A stretch of DNA of 64,000 nt from Halpernia frigidisoli (GTDB lineage Bacteria; Bacteroidota; Bacteroidia; Flavobacteriales; Weeksellaceae), in contig NZ_FOQT01000005.1 of NCBI RefSeq assembly GCF_900113805.1, positions 186,001 through 250,000 on the forward strand, in the 5' to 3' direction. Below, piece after piece: positions 17,777 to 26,903 of the stretch. Both the position numbers and the translations under genes were made by a program. Numbering within the stretch: position 1 is the stretch's first letter; each line of letters starts with the position of its first letter. A model generated the notes under the pieces. It was not told the origin of the DNA. It made no database searches and saw only the letters and a list, made by a program, of their open reading frames with translations.

Positions 17777-18802
17777 ATGCAAAGAAAATCCACCATTTAC
17801 GATATTGCAGCAAAACTGAATGTTTCGGTAGCTACGGTATCCAGGGCTTTAAATGACAAACCAAATATCAGCGCGAAGACTAAAAAATTAGTTTTAAAAA
17901 CCGCTGCTGAGATGCACTACGAGCAAAATTTACTTGCAGTTGCTCTCAAAAGCGGCAGAAGCCAAAACGTAGGTGTAATAGTTCCAAGAATTGACAGTTA
18001 TTTTTTCAGTACCGTGATAAAAGGTATTGAAGAAGCACTTAATCCGTATCATTATAACGTAATTATTTGCCAGACATACCGAGATAAAAACACTGAGCTC
18101 ACAAAGATCGAAGCCTTATTAAATTCTCAGGTTGACGCTATTTTTATATCGACTTCAAATGACAACGAAGCTGCGTACGAAAGGGTTTTAGAAAAAAATG
18201 TTCCGCTTATATTTTTTGACAGAACTACTGATATTGAAACGGCAAGTTCGGTTACAATCAATGATTTTGAGGGCGGTTATCAAGCAACCAAGCACTTAAT
18301 AAACAGTGGATGCAAAAAAATTGCACACTTTAGCGGTGATCAGAATATTCCGATTTTTCGCGAAAGATTTTTGGGATACAGAAAAGCTCTGGACGATTTT
18401 GCAATCGATTACAACGAAAATCTGGTTATTAAAACGAGAAGCAGTCTTGAAGAGGGGAAAAATGCTGTAAAAAACCTGATTTCACAAAACATTTTACCAG
18501 ATGCAATTTTTTCTGCGATAGACTACGCCGCACTTGGTGCCATACAAGAATTGCAAGAAGGTGGTTACAAAATTCCGGAAGAAATCTCCGTGATCGGTTT
18601 TAGCAATGAACCTTTTACCAAATTCATGGAATTGTCAATTACTACAATTAATCAGTTTCCTTTGGAAATGGGCAAAATGGCCGCGCAGATATTTTTAGAA
18701 CAACTTGATAGCGCTGATGCAAAAATAATTAAAAAAGTTGTTTTAAATCCTGAACTTATTTTAAGGAAAACAACGAAAGAAATTTCTGTTATAGATAAGT
18801 AA
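17777..18802 (+). CDS. LacI-family transcriptional regulator, paralogue 1 (predicted pectin regulon repressor)
   Basis: A 341-residue LacI/GalR regulator. I chose the ATG at 17777 (MQRKSTIYDIAAKLN) because the helix-turn-helix begins at once; the frame extends to 17720 with no homology-like sequence. HTH at residues ~6-25 with recognition helix SVATVSRALND, the VA..R type of GalR and CcpA; hinge region ALKSGRSQNVGV; then a periplasmic-binding-protein-like ligand domain (VGVIVPRID..., PDAIFSAIDYAALGAI, ISVIGFSNEPF). It lies between the two catabolic arms of the locus and next to the palindromes its family would bind. An operator-like 14-mer lies inside the gene at 18400. The inducer, probably a uronate or its catabolite, is unknown. 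Confidence 0.9.
   Translation: MQRKSTIYDIAAKLNVSVATVSRALNDKPNISAKTKKLVLKTAAEMHYEQNLLAVALKSGRSQNVGVIVPRIDSYFFSTVIKGIEEALNPYHYNVIICQTYRDKNTELTKIEALLNSQVDAIFISTSNDNEAAYERVLEKNVPLIFFDRTTDIETASSVTINDFEGGYQATKHLINSGCKKIAHFSGDQNIPIFRERFLGYRKALDDFAIDYNENLVIKTRSSLEEGKNAVKNLISQNILPDAIFSAIDYAALGAIQELQEGGYKIPEEISVIGFSNEPFTKFMELSITTINQFPLEMGKMAAQIFLEQLDSADAKIIKKVVLNPELILRKTTKEISVIDK
18400..18413 (+). promoter_or_regulatory. operator-like 14-mer inside lacI paralogue 1
   Basis: TGCAATCGATTACA, identical to the operator half of site A, lies within codons for AIDYNE. It has no TAnnTTTG box on either flank. The paralogue has GIEYNE at the same place with a different DNA sequence. It may be an autoregulatory roadblock or auxiliary operator, or a coincidence. 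Confidence 0.45.
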
Positions 18803-18840
18803 ATAAGACACACAGAAATCTACGACATCGTAATTTCGTT

Positions 18841-18848
18841 TATATTTG
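18841..18848 (+). promoter_or_regulatory. -7 box for the second lacI gene
   Basis: TATATTTG, a full match to TAnnTTTG, lies 37 nt before the ATG at 18886, in the 83-nt gap between the two lacI genes. The second regulator can thus be transcribed apart from the first. Confidence 0.5.
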
Positions 18849-18885
18849 TAGCTATTTTCACTTCACAATTTTCAATAAAAAACTA

Positions 18886-19902
18886 ATGGTAACCAACAAA
18901 AAAAACACAATTTATGACATTGCCGATCAATTAAATATCTCGGTTGCAACAGTTTCCAGAGCTTTAAATAATAAAACAAATATTAGTCCCACAACAAAAG
19001 AATTGGTTTTGAAAGCTGCCGAAAAAATGGGTTACGAGCAAAATAAACTTGCTTTAGCTCTGAAAAGCGGTAAAAGTAAAACGGTAGGAGTAATAGTACC
19101 GCGTGTCGACAGTAGTTTTTTTGGATCAATAATTACCGGTATTGAAGAAGAACTCAATGCGCACAATTACAGTGTGATCATTTGCCAGACACATGGAGAT
19201 CCTAAAAAAGAAATAGCAAATATTGACACTTTATTAAATTCTCAAGTTGATGCTGTTTTTATTTCCACATCCATGAAGGACGTTTCTGCGCTAGAAAGGG
19301 TTTTGAAAAAAGGAGTTTCTTTAATTTTTTTCGACAGAAAAAAAACCATGGAAAACGTAAGTTCTGTTACTATCAATGATTTTCAAGGTGGTTATAGCGC
19401 TACGCAACATTTAATAAACACCGGTAGCAAAAGAATCGCTTACTTTTCAGGTGATCTTGATCTGGAAATTTTTCAGGAACGTTTGGCAGGTTACAAACAT
19501 GCGCTTTCTGATAATGGAATTGAATACAATGAAAATTACATTTTCCGCACAGAAAGTAATATTGACGAAGGAAAAAAAGCGGCTAAAAAACTTTTAAAGT
19601 TAAATCCATTACCCGACGCCATATTTTCTTCAAGTGATTTTGCAGCTTTAGGTGCGATACAGGAACTCAGAGCCAATAACCTAAATATACCGGAAGACCT
19701 TTCTGTAATTGGTTTTGCGAATGAACCATTTACACAGTTTATGGAATTATCGATCTCAACTGTTGATCAGTTTCCTTTAAAAATGGGTAGAATGACCGCG
19801 AAAGTTTTTCTGGAGCAGGAAGAAAATCCAACTAATATGGTGATTCACAAAAAAGTAGTTCTCGAGCCGGAACTTATTTTACGGAAATCAACAAAAAAAT
19901 AA
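18886..19902 (+). CDS. LacI-family transcriptional regulator, paralogue 2 (predicted pectin regulon repressor)
   Basis: A 338-residue LacI/GalR regulator closely similar along its whole length to the one just upstream, so the pair looks like a tandem duplication. The recognition helix SISVATVSRALNN is nearly the same as SVSVATVSRALND, implying the same operator. Hinge region ALKSGKSKTVGV; ligand domain with VTINDFQGGY, PDAIFSSSDFAALGAI and LSVIGFANEPF. Differences cluster in the ligand-binding domain, which suggests different inducers or simple drift. It is convergent with uxaA 33 nt away; no clear terminator separates them. Confidence 0.9.
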   Translation: MVTNKKNTIYDIADQLNISVATVSRALNNKTNISPTTKELVLKAAEKMGYEQNKLALALKSGKSKTVGVIVPRVDSSFFGSIITGIEEELNAHNYSVIICQTHGDPKKEIANIDTLLNSQVDAVFISTSMKDVSALERVLKKGVSLIFFDRKKTMENVSSVTINDFQGGYSATQHLINTGSKRIAYFSGDLDLEIFQERLAGYKHALSDNGIEYNENYIFRTESNIDEGKKAAKKLLKLNPLPDAIFSSSDFAALGAIQELRANNLNIPEDLSVIGFANEPFTQFMELSISTVDQFPLKMGRMTAKVFLEQEENPTNMVIHKKVVLEPELILRKSTKK

Positions 19903-19935
19903 GATGCATTATTTCTAATGGATCTTAAAATTTAT

Positions 19936-21546
19936 TTATAAAGAAACCCCTCTTTTCCAGGGAATAAACACATCCTGTTTCAGCTGATCTGCTTTCGTTT
20001 CCACGTTTCCGCTTGCCAGTTCTATAATGTAATCTACAATTTCTTCTCCAACTTCTTGGATGGATTTTTCACCCGTAATTACGGTTCCAGCGTTAATATC
20101 AATGATGTCTGACATTCTTTCTTTCGTTGTCGTGTTTGAGGAAATTTTCACCACCGGCGCAATTGGATTTCCCATCGGATTTCCTAAACCCGTTGTAAAT
20201 AAAACCACTGTTGCACCTGCTCCAACCAATCCTGTGGTACATTCTGCATCATTTCCGGGTGTGTTTAAAAGATTTAAACCTGATTTTGAAATGTATTCGC
20301 CGTAATCTAAAACATCAACAATTGGTGCTGTTCCTCCTTTTTTGGAAGCTCCAGCAGATTTCATGGCATCGGTAATTAATCCGTCTTTAATATTTCCTGG
20401 AGATGGATTCATGTCAAATCCCGAACCTGCATCTACAACCGATTTTTCAAACGCTTTCATTAACCTTAAAAATTTATCGGCGTCTTTTTCTTCCACACAA
20501 CGATTCATTAATTCTTGCTCAACGCCGCATAATTCCGGGAATTCTGCTAAAATTGTTTTTCCGCCTAAAGCTGAGAAAATATCAGAAACAATTCCCAAAG
20601 AAGGATTTGCAGAAATTCCGGAAAAACCGTCAGATCCGCCACATTCTAAACCAATACTAAGTTTTGATAAAGGCGCTGGTTTTCTTTCGATTTGATTGGC
20701 TCTTTTTATGGCTTCAAACGAATCTTTAATGACCATTTGAAACATTTTATCGGTCGTTCCGATTTGTTGTTGTTCATAGATCAAAATTTCTTTATCACTA
20801 TTCGGACTCATTTCTTTTAAAGCGTTTTGAAAAATATCGATCTGTAAATTCTGGCAACCTAAACTTAAAACAGTTGCTCCGGCTACATTTGGATTATTCA
20901 CGTAACCTGCAAGTAATTTTGCCAACAATTCAGAATCCTGACGAATTCCGCCACATCCACCTTGATGATTGATGAATTTAACTTCAATATTATCTAAAAG
21001 ATTTTCAGTTAAAGATTTATCTTCAACTTCATCTACACTTTTTTCCTCAATTAAAGAACGAAGGAAATTTTTATATGAAACCTCTTTTTTAGGCAAAAGT
21101 TCATTCTCAAAAATATCCTTTAATTTCTCGATATTTTTATTTTCACAGAAAACCAGAGGGAAAAATAACCAGACATTTTTGGTTCCAACTTGTCCATCTG
21201 CACGATGATAACCGTTGAAAGTTTTGTCTTTCCAACGTTCAACATTTGGTGGCGTCCAACCAAGATTTCCGTTTTTACCGAAAACCTGTTCACTTTGGTG
21301 TTTTACGTTTTCAGTGGTAATTACTTCCCCTTTTTTCACAGGTTTTGAAGCTTTCCCCACTAAAACGCCGTACATTATAATTTCATCACCAACTGCAAAA
21401 TCATTTTCCGCAATTTTATGTTTTGCTTTTACCGCAGTTTCAGTGACGATTTCTTTATATTCAAAGGTCAAAATTTCACCTTTTTCCAGGTTTTGCAAAG
21501 CAACTATGACGTTGTCTAAAGCATTTACCTTCATTAATTTTTTCAT
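19936..21546 (-). CDS. uxaA: altronate dehydratase (UxaA)
   Basis: Converts altronate to 2-keto-3-deoxygluconate (KDG), the last step of the saturated galacturonate branch. The 536-residue product has an N-terminal SAF domain (about 5-90) and the UxaA catalytic region with YHRADGQVGTKN, GCGGIRQD, LGLECGGSDGFSG and PLGNPMGNPIAP-like Cys/His-rich stretches typical of metal-dependent altronate/galactarate dehydratases. It is the last gene of the ten-gene operon starting at kduI, 12 nt after uxaB. Full family length. Confidence 0.93.
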   Translation of the reverse strand: MKKLMKVNALDNVIVALQNLEKGEILTFEYKEIVTETAVKAKHKIAENDFAVGDEIIMYGVLVGKASKPVKKGEVITTENVKHQSEQVFGKNGNLGWTPPNVERWKDKTFNGYHRADGQVGTKNVWLFFPLVFCENKNIEKLKDIFENELLPKKEVSYKNFLRSLIEEKSVDEVEDKSLTENLLDNIEVKFINHQGGCGGIRQDSELLAKLLAGYVNNPNVAGATVLSLGCQNLQIDIFQNALKEMSPNSDKEILIYEQQQIGTTDKMFQMVIKDSFEAIKRANQIERKPAPLSKLSIGLECGGSDGFSGISANPSLGIVSDIFSALGGKTILAEFPELCGVEQELMNRCVEEKDADKFLRLMKAFEKSVVDAGSGFDMNPSPGNIKDGLITDAMKSAGASKKGGTAPIVDVLDYGEYISKSGLNLLNTPGNDAECTTGLVGAGATVVLFTTGLGNPMGNPIAPVVKISSNTTTKERMSDIIDINAGTVITGEKSIQEVGEEIVDYIIELASGNVETKADQLKQDVFIPWKRGVSL

Positions 21547-21558
21547 TTTCTAAAATTT

Positions 21559-23022
21559 TTAAGAAAATTTTGCAATAAAATTTTGATATCCTTTTTCGAT
21601 TCCGTTTTGATCCATTTCCGAAATGGCAAATACGATCGCTTCTTCCAAACCTTCAACCTTCGTTAGATCTTGATCCCAAAATTCGGTATTTGATAAGGTT
21701 TGCGAAACTGCTTTTTCGATGCTATTTTCACTCCAATATTCCCTCATTGTTTCTACAATTTCCTGCGAATCTTTTACGGGAAGATCTTCATTTTGCCAGG
21801 ATCCCTGATAAAATCTGATCGTTGCTGCGAAACCAAAAACCAAATTTAAAGGTAATTTATTTTCTGCTTTAATGAAATCTAAAATCGTTGGTAAAACCCG
21901 AACTTTAAATTTAGGAATTGAATTTAAAGCAATATCTGAAAGCTGATGTTTGATGAATGGATTTCTAAAACGATCCATCACTTCATCTGCGAAATTCTTT
22001 AGATCTTCTTTGTCCATATCCAAAGTGGGAACAATTTCATCGTAGGTCAATTTTTGAATAAAATCTCCGGTGAATTCATTATCCATGGATTGTTGAACCG
22101 TTTTATTTCCAAACATAATGGAAAAAGGAACCATTGCGGTATGAATTCCATTCAAAATTCTCACTTTTCTTGTGCGGTAAGGTTGCATATCTGAAACGAT
22201 CTTCACGTCCAGATTTATTTTATCGAATGGTAATTTTGCTTTCAGATCTTCGCCACCTTCTATTACCCAAAGGAAAAATGGTTCTGCGGTGACCAAAATA
22301 TCATCCTGATAATCCAATTTATTATTGTATTGATCAATTTCATTTCGTGGATATCCCGGAACAATTCTGTCTACCAAAGTATTATGAAATGAACAGGCTT
22401 CGGAAATCCAGGTCTTAAATTCAGCTTCTAATTTCCAAAGATCTGCGTATTGCAAAAGAATTTCTTTTAATTTATCACCATTATAATTGATGAGTTCGCA
22501 AGGTATAATTGTTAAACCTTTTTCAGAATCTCCTTTAAAATAATTAAATCTTTCATAAAGAAAAATAGCTAATTTCGCGGGAAAAGAGGCCGGACTTTCA
22601 TTAGAAATAACGTCTGTGTCTACGAATTCTATCCCTGCTTCTGTGGTATTTGAAATCACGAATTCTAAAGAATCCAACTTCGCAACATCTAAAAAATCCT
22701 GAAAATCTTTATACGGATTAATACATTTTACCACATTATCGATCAACTCAATTTCCTGAATTTTTTCGCCGTTTTTTATGCCATTTAAAAATAAAGTGTA
22801 AAGACCGTCCTGTTTGTCAATAAAATCTACCATTCCGCCTGCAAGTGGCTGCACCAAAGCAATTCCGGCATTAAAATTAACTTCTTTATTTAATTTAAAA
22901 AAAGCATAATCAACAAATGCGCGTAGAAAATTACCTTCTCCAAATTGAAGAACTTTGATGGGTAATATCTCAGTTTTCCCGGCGTTTTGTCTGTTTATTT
23001 TTAATTTAGTTTGAGTTTCCAT
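21559..23022 (-). CDS. uxaB: tagaturonate reductase (UxaB)
   Basis: NADH-dependent reduction of tagaturonate to altronate in the cytosol. The 487-residue product belongs to the mannitol dehydrogenase/long-chain polyol dehydrogenase family: an N-terminal Rossmann region starting VLQFGEGNFLRAF (about 25-37), GGMVDFIDKQDGLYTLF, and a C-terminal domain with RTRKVRILNGIHTAMVPF (catalytic-type Lys and Asn/His). It sits 7 nt after the transporter gene and 12 nt before uxaA. UxaB is preferred over fructuronate reductase UxuB because UxaA, not UxuA, is encoded beside it. Confidence 0.92.
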   Translation of the reverse strand: METQTKLKINRQNAGKTEILPIKVLQFGEGNFLRAFVDYAFFKLNKEVNFNAGIALVQPLAGGMVDFIDKQDGLYTLFLNGIKNGEKIQEIELIDNVVKCINPYKDFQDFLDVAKLDSLEFVISNTTEAGIEFVDTDVISNESPASFPAKLAIFLYERFNYFKGDSEKGLTIIPCELINYNGDKLKEILLQYADLWKLEAEFKTWISEACSFHNTLVDRIVPGYPRNEIDQYNNKLDYQDDILVTAEPFFLWVIEGGEDLKAKLPFDKINLDVKIVSDMQPYRTRKVRILNGIHTAMVPFSIMFGNKTVQQSMDNEFTGDFIQKLTYDEIVPTLDMDKEDLKNFADEVMDRFRNPFIKHQLSDIALNSIPKFKVRVLPTILDFIKAENKLPLNLVFGFAATIRFYQGSWQNEDLPVKDSQEIVETMREYWSENSIEKAVSQTLSNTEFWDQDLTKVEGLEEAIVFAISEMDQNGIEKGYQNFIAKFS

Positions 23023-23029
23023 GTTTTTT

Positions 23030-24565
23030 TTAATCTTTTATTACTTTATAAGTAGGAACGAGTGATTTCATGATGAACCAGGCAATTAAATAAGCCACGG
23101 CGCAAATTGAGAAAATAATCATATATCCTTTATCAATTCCATCTGAAATGATGACTCCGGAAGTTTTTAATGTTTTAAATAATTCATCAGGAATACGTTC
23201 TGTTGCATATTGCGGGTATTTTTGAAGGAAAGGAACGCCATCAATTGTCGTCCAGGTTTTATGAGAATAATCAAACAAAACGCCGGAACCTTTATTAATT
23301 AAAAACGAACCAATTCCACCGGCCATACCACCAATTCCGGTTATCGTGGCAATTGCTCTTCGAGGAAACATATCACCAACAACGGAAAAAATGTTTGCAG
23401 ACCAGGCTTGATGTGCCGCTCCGGCAATACCGATAATTAAAACCGGAAACCAGAAAGAAATACTTCCTGCAGGTTGCGCTACCAAAGCTAACAATGGGAA
23501 AAACGCGAAAATTAACATTGCTTTCATTCGTCCGGAATAGGGATTCATTCCCTTCTTATCAACAAAATATTTTGGCAACCAACCCCCAATAATTGAGAGT
23601 AAAGTGATGGCGTAAAGAACAAATAATGGAATTGCACTTTGCGTAGAATCCATTCCATAAACGGAACTTAAATAAGCCGGTGTCCAGAAAAGATAGAACC
23701 ACCAAACTCCGTCTGTCATGAATTTTCCAAAAATAAATGCCCAGGTTTGTTTGTGTGTAAATGCTTGTGCAAAGGTGAAACTTTTTGTTTTTTCGCCGGA
23801 ATTTGTTTTTGCAGATTCTTCTTCCGTATCATCCTGTTGAATATATTTTAATTCGTGCTCATTAACTTTTTTATGCAGATGTGGTTTTTTGTAGGTAAAC
23901 TGCCACAAACCCATCCAAATAAAACCAAGCGCGCCAATTATGATAAAAGCCATTTCCCAACCATAAGCTGCGGCAATAAAAGGAATCGTCAATGGTGCTG
24001 CTAAAGCACCAACCGTTGCACCTGCATTAAAAATACTGGTGGAAAATGCACGGTCTTTTTTCGGGAAAAATTCTGCGGTTGTTTTAATCGCCGCTGGGAA
24101 ATTCCCTGCTTCACCCACTGCTAAGATCAATCTTGCGAAGATAAAAAGCGTTACACTTGTGCTTATAATTAATGCTGTATTATCAACTTTTTCTAAAGCT
24201 TCTTTTGAACCTTCAAAACTCATGATCCATTCACCGGTTATTAATCCTGAAGTAGCAATTCCGCAAAAAGCATGTAAACATGCACCTACAGACCAAATCC
24301 CGATTGCCCAAAGGAAACCTTTTTTGGTATCCAACCAATCCACTAATTTACCCGCAAAAAACATACTTATCGCATAAAAGATGGAAAATAACGCAGTTAT
24401 ATTACCATAATCATTGTTGTTCCAATGAAATTCAGGTTCTATAAAATCTTTCCAGGTTAAGGATAAAACCTGTCTGTCCATATAATTGATCGTTGTTGCC
24501 AAGAACAACAAGGTACAAATAGTCCACCTGAATGCGGTTGGTTTAGTAGAATTTTGTGGATTCAT
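23030..24565 (-). CDS. exuT: MFS hexuronate transporter (ExuT-like)
   Basis: Inner-membrane importer of galacturonate and related hexuronates by proton symport. The 511-residue product has about 12 predicted membrane helices and the anion:cation symporter signature near the N-terminus (TINYMDRQVLS), plus ARLILAVGEAGNFPAAIK typical of ExuT/GudP proteins. A ~45-residue insertion between helices 2 and 3 (around GITSGLITGEWIMSFEG-like sequence) makes it longer than E. coli ExuT. It lies between kdgA and uxaB in the operon. Substrate by family and context. Confidence 0.88.
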   Translation of the reverse strand: MNPQNSTKPTAFRWTICTLLFLATTINYMDRQVLSLTWKDFIEPEFHWNNNDYGNITALFSIFYAISMFFAGKLVDWLDTKKGFLWAIGIWSVGACLHAFCGIATSGLITGEWIMSFEGSKEALEKVDNTALIISTSVTLFIFARLILAVGEAGNFPAAIKTTAEFFPKKDRAFSTSIFNAGATVGALAAPLTIPFIAAAYGWEMAFIIIGALGFIWMGLWQFTYKKPHLHKKVNEHELKYIQQDDTEEESAKTNSGEKTKSFTFAQAFTHKQTWAFIFGKFMTDGVWWFYLFWTPAYLSSVYGMDSTQSAIPLFVLYAITLLSIIGGWLPKYFVDKKGMNPYSGRMKAMLIFAFFPLLALVAQPAGSISFWFPVLIIGIAGAAHQAWSANIFSVVGDMFPRRAIATITGIGGMAGGIGSFLINKGSGVLFDYSHKTWTTIDGVPFLQKYPQYATERIPDELFKTLKTSGVIISDGIDKGYMIIFSICAVAYLIAWFIMKSLVPTYKVIKD

Positions 24566-24585
24566 ATCAAAAATTTTTTATGAAA

Positions 24586-25251
24586 TTAATTTGATTTAAT
24601 ATCTTTTATCAATTCTAAAACTTTTTTAGTTTCAGATTCGATTGTTGCGTAATCTTTATCCGCCATTAATCGTTTGCTGATCAATTTACTTCCCATTCCA
24701 ACTGCAGAAACGCCGGCTTTGAACCAACCAGAAATATTTTCCCTCGTCGTATCCACGCCGCCAGTTGGCATAAATAATAATTTTGGGAAAATATCTTTAA
24801 TACCACTTAAGAAATCAGGACCGAGCATGTTTCCAGGGAATAATTTAATAAAACCAATTCCTGCGTTTTCAGCCGCGATAATTTCGCTTGGCGTCATACA
24901 ACCTGGACTGTAAAATGCGTTTTTTGATTTTAAATATTCTGCAACTTCCGGCACAAAACCCGGACTTATGTAAAAATCTGCACCTGCGCTTTCAAAATCT
25001 TTGGCTTGTTCTAAATTTTTAATGGTTCCAATTCCTAATAATAAATCAGGCATTTCAGAATTTCTCAATTCTACCATTTTTTTAAAATTTGCCAAAGCCG
25101 CTTCACCACGGTTTGTATATTCTACCGCGCGAATTCCGGCTTTGTAAATGCTTTTCAAAACCTCAAGCGTTACTTGTTCATCGGCGTTAAAATATAAGGG
25201 AAGCGTTCCCTGGTTTACAATTGCGTCGGTTACTTTTTGAATATTGCTCAT
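24586..25251 (-). CDS. kdgA: KDPG/KHG aldolase
   Basis: Cleaves 2-keto-3-deoxy-6-phosphogluconate to pyruvate and glyceraldehyde-3-phosphate, where both branches of pectin catabolism end. A 221-residue class I TIM-barrel aldolase: Glu in AVEYTNRGE (about 41), Schiff-base Lys in IKLFPGNMLGP (about 135) and phosphate loop PTGGVDTT. Cytosolic. It follows the YhcH-family gene by 10 nt in the operon. Also called eda in enterobacteria. Confidence 0.93.
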   Translation of the reverse strand: MSNIQKVTDAIVNQGTLPLYFNADEQVTLEVLKSIYKAGIRAVEYTNRGEAALANFKKMVELRNSEMPDLLLGIGTIKNLEQAKDFESAGADFYISPGFVPEVAEYLKSKNAFYSPGCMTPSEIIAAENAGIGFIKLFPGNMLGPDFLSGIKDIFPKLLFMPTGGVDTTRENISGWFKAGVSAVGMGSKLISKRLMADKDYATIESETKKVLELIKDIKSN

Positions 25252-25261
25252 ATTATTTTTC

Positions 25262-25711
25262 TTAAATTTTAACTTTAAATACTAATTTCTTAATTGCACC
25301 TTCGCCTATCATTGGTGCGTGGACGTCTTCCGGATAAAAAATGGCAAACTGACCATTTGTCAACTGGAAAAACATATCCGGCGAATCATTAAAAAACTGC
25401 ACATCTTTCTCAGAATTATAATCTTCTTTTGGATTATTGCACTTTTCTTTAGGTTTCCAGCCAATTGTTTCATTGCCGTTAACGCAGATTTGGATGTCGA
25501 TATTTTGTTGATGACATTCAAATTTTTCTAAACTGGTTTCCTTGGTTTTTCCGTTTCCGTTGCTGACAATCAATTTTAAACCTTCGGCGATGTCGTGTTT
25601 TCCGTCTTCGAGATCTTGTAAATCTTTGCCTTGAAGAAAATCAAATGCTGTTTTAAAAAGTGGATTTAAACTTTCGTATTTCTGAGCGTTTTTTAAACTA
25701 TCTATTATCAT
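25262..25711 (-). CDS. YhcH/YjgK/YiaL family protein
   Basis: A 149-residue beta-sandwich (cupin-like) protein of the YhcH/YjgK/YiaL family (DUF386). Visible motifs: ECHQQNIDIQICVNGNETIGW and QFAIFYPEDVHAPMIGEGAIKKLVFKV, with conserved Glu/His residues suited to metal or sugar binding. Members often accompany sugar acid or sialic acid catabolism and are thought to act as sugar anomerases or isomerases. Between kdgA and kdgK here, so a uronate or keto-sugar acid is the likely ligand. Function not established. Confidence 0.85.
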   Translation of the reverse strand: MIIDSLKNAQKYESLNPLFKTAFDFLQGKDLQDLEDGKHDIAEGLKLIVSNGNGKTKETSLEKFECHQQNIDIQICVNGNETIGWKPKEKCNNPKEDYNSEKDVQFFNDSPDMFFQLTNGQFAIFYPEDVHAPMIGEGAIKKLVFKVKI

Positions 25712-25715
25712 AATT

Positions 25716-25817
25716 GGTTGTCGGTTGTTAGTTGTCAGTTGATGGTTTTTAAATTTAGGTTTTAGGTTTCATTTAAAAATTTATCAGTTAAAAACTGACA
25801 ACTATCAACCATCAACC
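25716..25817. repeat. GTTGTCAGTTG-type dispersed repeats as an inverted pair
   Basis: The 111-nt gap between kdgK and the YhcH-family gene holds GGTTGTCGGTTGTTAGTTG...TCAGTTGATGG on the left and, in reverse, AAACTGACAACTATCAACC..ATCAACC on the right. The same words recur at 39461-39486, 39645-39692 and 41151-41206. The pair can fold into an imperfect hairpin inside the operon. Confidence 0.6.
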
Positions 25818-25822
25818 AAATC

Positions 25823-26863
25823 CTATCTCGCTACTCTACCGGAAGCGTCGCCGCCCATTAATTTATTTACCTCATCGACAGTTACTAAATTCGCGTCACC
25901 TTTGATGGTGTGTTTTAAACAAGAGGCTGCAACTGCGAAATCTAAGGCGTTTTGGTCGTTATTCGGGTAAGTTAAAAGTCCGTAAATCAAGCCGCCCATG
26001 AAAGAATCGCCGCCGCCAACGCGATCTACGATGTCTGTAATTTGATATTGACGCGTTTGCAACATTTCTTTTCCGTCGTATAAAACGCCTGCCCAAGTGT
26101 TGTGGGAAGCAGAAATTGATCCTCTTAAAGTGGTAATTACTTTTTTCGCTCTAGGGAATTTTTTCATCATTTGCTCGCAGACATTTAAAAATGCTTCTGC
26201 TTTTACATCATGACCGTGCGTTTGAACTGCCGCGCCGTCTGGTTTGATGCCAAAATGCATTTCTGCGTCTTCTTCATTTCCTAGAATCACATCGCAATAA
26301 GATGTTAATTCTGTCATTATTTTTTCTCTATCGCCGCCATATTTCCAAAGTTTTGCGCGGTAATTAAGATCTGTTGAAATAGTAATTCCTAATGCGCTTG
26401 CTGCTTTTACGGCCTCAAGACAAACATCTGCGGAATTTTGAGAAATTGCAGGTGTAATTCCTGTCCAGTGAAACCAATCAGCGCCCTGGAAAACCTCTTC
26501 CCAGTTTACCATTCCGGATTGAATTTCAGACATTGCAGAATGTGCTCTGTCATAAACCACTTTACTACCACGAGAAACTGCGCCTGTTTCAAGGAAATAA
26601 ATCCCTAAACGATCGCCGCCCCAAACAATTTTATCAACACCAACGCCGCGTTTTCTCATTTCCATCATCGCACATTCGCCGATGTCATTTTTCGGTAAAC
26701 GTGTTACAAAATCAACAGGAATACCATAGTTTGCCAATGAAACTGCGACATTAGATTCGCCACCGCCATAAACAACGTCGAAATTATCGGCCTGTGAAAA
26801 TCTTAAAAATCCCTGCGGTGATAATCTCAACATGATCTCACCAAACGTTACTACTTTACTCAT
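25823..26863 (-). CDS. kdgK: 2-keto-3-deoxygluconate kinase (PfkB family)
   Basis: Phosphorylates KDG to KDPG, the meeting point of the UxaABC and KduID branches. A 346-residue PfkB/ribokinase-fold enzyme: N-terminal VVTFGEIMLRLSPQG, GGGESNVAVSLAN (about 33-45) and C-terminal signature VDRVGGGDSFMGGLIYG (about 285-300) with catalytic Asp. Cytosolic. It follows the KdgF-like cupin by 40 nt. The call of KDG as substrate follows from motifs shared with KdgK and from kdgA beside it. Confidence 0.93.
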   Translation of the reverse strand: MSKVVTFGEIMLRLSPQGFLRFSQADNFDVVYGGGESNVAVSLANYGIPVDFVTRLPKNDIGECAMMEMRKRGVGVDKIVWGGDRLGIYFLETGAVSRGSKVVYDRAHSAMSEIQSGMVNWEEVFQGADWFHWTGITPAISQNSADVCLEAVKAASALGITISTDLNYRAKLWKYGGDREKIMTELTSYCDVILGNEEDAEMHFGIKPDGAAVQTHGHDVKAEAFLNVCEQMMKKFPRAKKVITTLRGSISASHNTWAGVLYDGKEMLQTRQYQITDIVDRVGGGDSFMGGLIYGLLTYPNNDQNALDFAVAASCLKHTIKGDANLVTVDEVNKLMGGDASGRVAR

Positions 26864-26903
26864 TATCTTTAGTTTTTTTTATTTTATGTTTTTTTATAAT
26901 TTT

